From an uncultured Bacillaceae bacterium (lineage in GTDB: Bacteria > Bacillota > Bacilli > Bacillales > Alkalibacillaceae), in the NCBI GenBank assembly GCA_937983065.1, contig CALKAL010000062.1, positions 1-8,953 on the forward strand: a stretch of 8,953 nucleotides of DNA, read 5' to 3'. Under the pieces are notes generated by a model that ran no database searches, had not been told where the DNA came from, and worked only from the letters and a program-made list of their open reading frames with translations. Position numbers and translations under genes: made by a program. Within the stretch, counting starts at the first letter, position 1. Each line of letters opens with the position of its first letter. This document shows, piece by piece, positions 6,945-8,953 of the stretch.

Positions 6945-7298
6945 GTGGAGAATCCAATTTTAAATCAAATCGGAACAATATTTATCCCTGTAAGTAACAT
7001 TGAGGAAGCTAGAGATTGGTACTGTGATATTTTAGGACTAGAAACAAATGGAGAAATTCAATTTGGTCATCTTTACGTTATACCGATGGAAGGAACAGAT
7101 ATTGTGTTAGACAGCAAGATTTATTCAGAAGATAAAATATATAACATTCCAGCTTTCCACTTCAATACAAAAAACATTGAGGAAGCATATCAGTTTATGC
7201 GTAACAAGGGCGTTAATTTGATTACAGAAATTCAGCATAACCACTACTTTAATTTTAAAGACCCTGATGGAAATACTTTGATGATCTGCAAGTGTTAA
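6945..7298 (+). CDS. VOC family protein (glyoxalase/bleomycin-resistance fold)
   Basis: The 117-residue protein is the length of a single vicinal-oxygen-chelate domain with two beta-alpha-beta-beta-beta units. The first unit shows IGTIFIPVSNIEEARDWYC (residues 9-27) followed by DILGL, and the second shows AFHFNTKNIEEAYQFM (70-85) and ends with FKDPDGNTLMICK (104-116). In metal-dependent members a His or Gln sits in each first strand and a Glu follows GN; here these places appear to be Thr11, Ile68 and Met113. It may therefore bind a ligand without a metal, as bleomycin-binding proteins do, rather than act as a glyoxalase. The GTG start follows AGAGGTG (6933-6939) at normal spacing. It stands alone after the terminator at 6845; no clear promoter is visible between. 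Substrate unknown. Confidence 0.85.
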   Translation: MENPILNQIGTIFIPVSNIEEARDWYCDILGLETNGEIQFGHLYVIPMEGTDIVLDSKIYSEDKIYNIPAFHFNTKNIEEAYQFMRNKGVNLITEIQHNHYFNFKDPDGNTLMICKC

Positions 7299-7358
7299 AA
7301 TGAGTACAAGAAAGTAGACGTATAGTTAGTTGAAGCAATTTTCTTGGTTCAAAGGAAT

Positions 7359-7368
7359 GGGAGGGGTG
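7359..7368 (+). promoter_or_regulatory. ribosome binding site supporting TTG 7374
   Basis: GGGAGGGGTG ends five bases before TTG 7374. It excludes the in-frame TTG at 7344, since the site lies inside that longer frame; the ATG at 7369 is in another frame. Confidence 0.65.
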
Positions 7369-7373
7369 ATGCT

Positions 7374-7751
7374 TTGAAAACACCCATAATTAATATTCTA
7401 ATAGTTTGTTTATATTGTTTTCCGTTCGCTTACTTTTCAATGCACGTAGACTTTTTTTATGGTTATATACTCGGTTATATATTACTGATTGTAGGACCTG
7501 CGATTCTTGCCTTTTTTAGCAAATATTATAGTGAGACAATGCCTGTTATTACTGTTATTTTAGGTAATGTAATATCGACAATTATTTCATTTTATTTTTT
7601 GCACAAAACAGAAATTGAGTTAGGGGATACCGGGTATGGTGGTTTTTTTAAACCATTTACCCCAGATTCATTATTACTGTGGGCTAGCTTTTTAAATCTG
7701 ATTCCTCAGTTTCTCGTTATTAAATTAGCAGATAAAATGAAAAAGACGTAG
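7374..7751 (+). CDS. hypothetical membrane protein, four predicted helices
   Basis: I do not recognise this 125-residue protein. It has four hydrophobic stretches long enough to cross the membrane, at about residues 5-22, 28-49, 55-77 and 98-117. Between helices three and four is a more polar loop with the glycine-rich segment GDTGYGGFF (84-92). The C terminus is basic (ADKMKKT), which suggests it lies in the cytoplasm. There is no enzyme motif. The start is TTG 7374, set by its strong ribosome site. It lies 75 bases after the VOC gene with no terminator between, so the two may share a transcript, but nothing ties their functions together. Followed by the hairpin at 7841. Confidence 0.75.
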   Translation: MKTPIINILIVCLYCFPFAYFSMHVDFFYGYILGYILLIVGPAILAFFSKYYSETMPVITVILGNVISTIISFYFLHKTEIELGDTGYGGFFKPFTPDSLLLWASFLNLIPQFLVIKLADKMKKT

Positions 7752-7801
7752 AGTAAATTAATTAGTATCCTTCATTTTCGCTCTATGAGAACTATTTCAT
7801 C

Positions 7802-7817
7802 AATCAATCGGTTGATT
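7802..7817 (+). repeat. short imperfect palindrome in the 7752-7993 gap
   Basis: AATCAATC and GGTTGATT form a 16-base dyad with seven of eight symmetric pairs. It lies between the membrane protein gene and the downstream hairpin, far from any recognised promoter, so a role as operator is only a guess. Confidence 0.25.
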
Positions 7818-7840
7818 CTATGGAAAATTATTTTCTTTCA

Positions 7841-7885
7841 AAACTGGCTATCTCATCGTTTGTGAGATAGCCAGTTTGTATTTCT
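7841..7885 (+). terminator. 15-bp hairpin, probable Rho-independent terminator
   Basis: AAACTGGCTATCTCA (7841-7855) and TGAGATAGCCAGTTT (7863-7877) pair perfectly around the loop TCGTTTG. The tail GTATTTCT has few T, so release may be weaker than at the other terminators, but the stem is the longest in the window. It insulates the XRE regulator from upstream transcription. Confidence 0.7.
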
Positions 7886-7916
7886 GAAACAATAAGTATA
7901 TGCTTGGTAACAAACT

Positions 7917-7932
7917 TTAACATCCATGTTAA
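7917..7932 (+). promoter_or_regulatory. perfect dyad overlapping the -35 box, candidate operator
   Basis: TTAACAT (7917-7923) and ATGTTAA (7926-7932) are perfect inverted arms with the centre CC. The right arm overlaps the -35 box TTAACA (7929-7934). A bound dimer here would block RNA polymerase. The obvious candidate is the XRE-AbrB regulator encoded just downstream. Confidence 0.5.
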
Positions 7933-7957
7933 CAACCGTTGATAGACTGGTTATACA
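7929..7957 (+). promoter_or_regulatory. sigma-A type promoter of the regulator/ABC operon
   Basis: TTAACA (7929-7934) and TATACA (7952-7957) are separated by 17 bases and each differ from consensus by one or two positions. Transcription would start near 7964, about 30 bases before the regulator's start codon. Confidence 0.6.
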
Positions 7958-7975
7958 ACATTAATCATACTAAAG

Positions 7976-7983
7976 AAAGGAGG
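7976..7983 (+). promoter_or_regulatory. ribosome binding site that decides the regulator start
   Basis: AAAGGAGG is close to perfect. It is only one base from ATG 7985, too close to use, and ten bases from ATG 7994, so ATG 7994 is preferred. Confidence 0.7.
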
Positions 7984-7993
7984 TATGAAAATC

Positions 7994-8428
7994 ATGATAA
8001 ATATGAATTTAAAACGACTGCGACAGTTACATCAATTGACACAAGAAGCATTAGCAGAAAAATTAGGCGTTTCTCGTCAAGTCATTGCGAAATGGGAAAG
8101 AGGCGAATCAACCCCAGAGTTACATTTTGTTATTCAACTTGCTGAGTTGTATGATGTAACGATTGATAATTTAGTTAATTTTAACGAGGAAGAAGCGGGT
8201 TTATCTGTCCCGCCAAAGGGGAAACACGTATTTGGCGCAACAACTGTTGGCGAGCGAGGTCAAATTGTTATTCCGAAAAAAGCTCGGGAGATTTTTAATA
8301 TAGACGCTGGTGATACGTTAATTATTGTTGGCGACGAAGAACGGGGACTCGCCATCGTTCCAGAAAATTATATGCAAGGTTTTTTCCCTCCTAATGTCGT
8401 CCTAGATAAAAAGGAGGGAGATCAATGA
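7994..8428 (+). CDS. XRE helix-turn-helix / AbrB-SpoVT fusion transcriptional regulator
   Basis: The 144-residue protein joins two DNA-binding folds. Residues 5-60 are an XRE/Cro-type helix-turn-helix with the pattern LTQEALAEKLGVSRQVIAKW (15-34) followed by ERG. Residues about 82-125 match an AbrB/SpoVT/MazE swapped-hairpin domain (TTVGERGQIVIPKKAREIF, then DAGDTLIIV). AbrB-type domains form intertwined dimers, so the C-terminal part may dimerise the protein or bind DNA itself. It probably controls its own operon: a dyad overlaps the promoter's -35 box upstream. Its stop TGA (8426-8428) overlaps the ATG of the ABC ATPase (8425) by four bases, so the two are translated together. The start is ATG 7994 from the ribosome site spacing; ATG 7985 is the alternative, giving 147 residues. 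Confidence 0.88.
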   Translation: MINMNLKRLRQLHQLTQEALAEKLGVSRQVIAKWERGESTPELHFVIQLAELYDVTIDNLVNFNEEEAGLSVPPKGKHVFGATTVGERGQIVIPKKAREIFNIDAGDTLIIVGDEERGLAIVPENYMQGFFPPNVVLDKKEGDQ

Positions 8429-8953
8429 TTGCAATCGAAACGAAAAACTTATCGAAAATGTACGGTGGTAAGGTAGTTGTTGATAATGTCTCCTTAACGG
8501 TCAATAGAGGTGAGGTGTTTGCTTTACTCGGCGTAAATGGTGCAGGGAAAACGACGATTATAAAAATGTTATCCGGTTTAGTTAATATGACGAAGGGTGA
8601 AGCGTTCATTTTTGAACATGATGTTGAAAAAGCGAAAAACGAAGTGAAAAAGTTAATCGCAGTTTCTCCCCAAGAAACGGCGATTGCTCCTAATTTAACA
8701 GTCTATGAAAATTTAAATTTATTAGCAGGTATTCACGGATTTTCTAAAACGAAGCGGGAACAAAAAATAAATGAAATGATGGATATATTTTCGCTCCATC
8801 CCTTCAGTAAACAACGAAGTAAAACATTATCCGGTGGTTGGAAGCGTCGGTTAAGTATTGCGATGGCTTTAATAAGTGAGCCCGATATTTTATTTCTTGA
8901 TGAACCAACTTTAGGGTTAGATATTTTAGCAAGACATGAATTGTGGGAAGTAA
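8425..8953 (+). CDS. ABC transporter ATP-binding protein, 3' end outside the window
   Basis: The first 176 residues are present. They show Walker A GVNGAGKTT (36-44), Q-loop Q83 in AVSPQE, signature LSGGWKRR (135-142), Walker B ILFLDEP (155-161) and D-loop LGLD (163-166). The H-loop and any C-terminal part lie beyond base 8953. It resembles ATPases of ABC-2 exporters (drug, peptide or natronal/Nat-type), and a permease gene is expected next but is not visible. Its ATG overlaps the stop of the XRE-AbrB regulator, and the ribosome site AAGGAGGGAG (8411-8420) lies inside that gene. It is a different lineage from the ATPase at 2473, which has a degenerate signature, whereas this one is canonical. 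Confidence 0.92.
   Translation, partial: MIAIETKNLSKMYGGKVVVDNVSLTVNRGEVFALLGVNGAGKTTIIKMLSGLVNMTKGEAFIFEHDVEKAKNEVKKLIAVSPQETAIAPNLTVYENLNLLAGIHGFSKTKREQKINEMMDIFSLHPFSKQRSKTLSGGWKRRLSIAMALISEPDILFLDEPTLGLDILARHELWEV

Noticed and set aside
7307..7346. inverted arms CAAGAAA and TTTCTTG before the membrane protein gene
   Set aside because: Seven-base AT-rich arms with a 26-base loop are expected by chance in this composition.
7939..8145. 68-codon + strand frame overlapping the XRE regulator
   Set aside because: It reads the helix-turn-helix coding region in the wrong frame and begins inside the promoter, ahead of the ribosome site.
8391..8609. 72-codon - strand frame at the start of the last ABC ATPase
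   Set aside because: It is antisense to the Walker A region; the + strand frame has full ABC motifs.

Overview
The window is AT-rich, with Shine-Dalgarno sites of the GGAGG/GGGG type, frequent TTG and GTG starts, short intergenic gaps and Rho-independent terminators. This points to a low-GC Gram-positive bacterium, most likely a Bacillaceae member. That is inferred from base composition, translation signals and protein flavour; no marker gene fixes the species. All supported genes are on the + strand. I see no tRNA, rRNA, CRISPR array, insertion sequence or phage gene.

Left part (1-2290): a possible tail of an upstream gene, then three soluble enzymes in a row: a class I SAM-dependent methyltransferase, a HAD-superfamily phosphatase and a GNAT N-acetyltransferase. 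The group ends at a strong hairpin terminator. The HAD gene has an odd start region.

Middle part (2338-6871): an extended -10 promoter and an AT-rich dyad in the leader precede an ABC exporter operon. The operon encodes one ATPase, an 845-residue permease that looks like two fused ABC-2 permease halves, and an alpha/beta hydrolase. A 39-codon ORF with a CPFCG knuckle overlaps the hydrolase stop, and its own stop codon lies inside the terminator that closes the unit. The ATPase would be expected to act as a homodimer on the fused permease. The substrate is unknown, and the hydrolase may act on or detoxify the same compound.

Right part (6945-8953): a small VOC (glyoxalase/bleomycin-resistance fold) protein, an unrecognised four-helix membrane protein, and a 242-base regulatory gap with a terminator-like 15-bp hairpin. 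Then comes a second, separately controlled ABC system. Its first gene is a regulator that fuses an XRE-type helix-turn-helix to an AbrB/SpoVT swapped-hairpin domain. That gene overlaps by four bases the start of an ABC ATPase, which runs off the right edge. A perfect dyad overlaps the -35 box of the regulator's promoter and suggests autoregulation.

Overall this looks like an accessory stretch of stress, resistance and transport genes. The most unusual items are the fused tandem permease, the XRE-AbrB regulator coupled to an exporter with a dyad in its promoter, the small zinc-knuckle ORF, and the hydrolase with a displaced catalytic acid.
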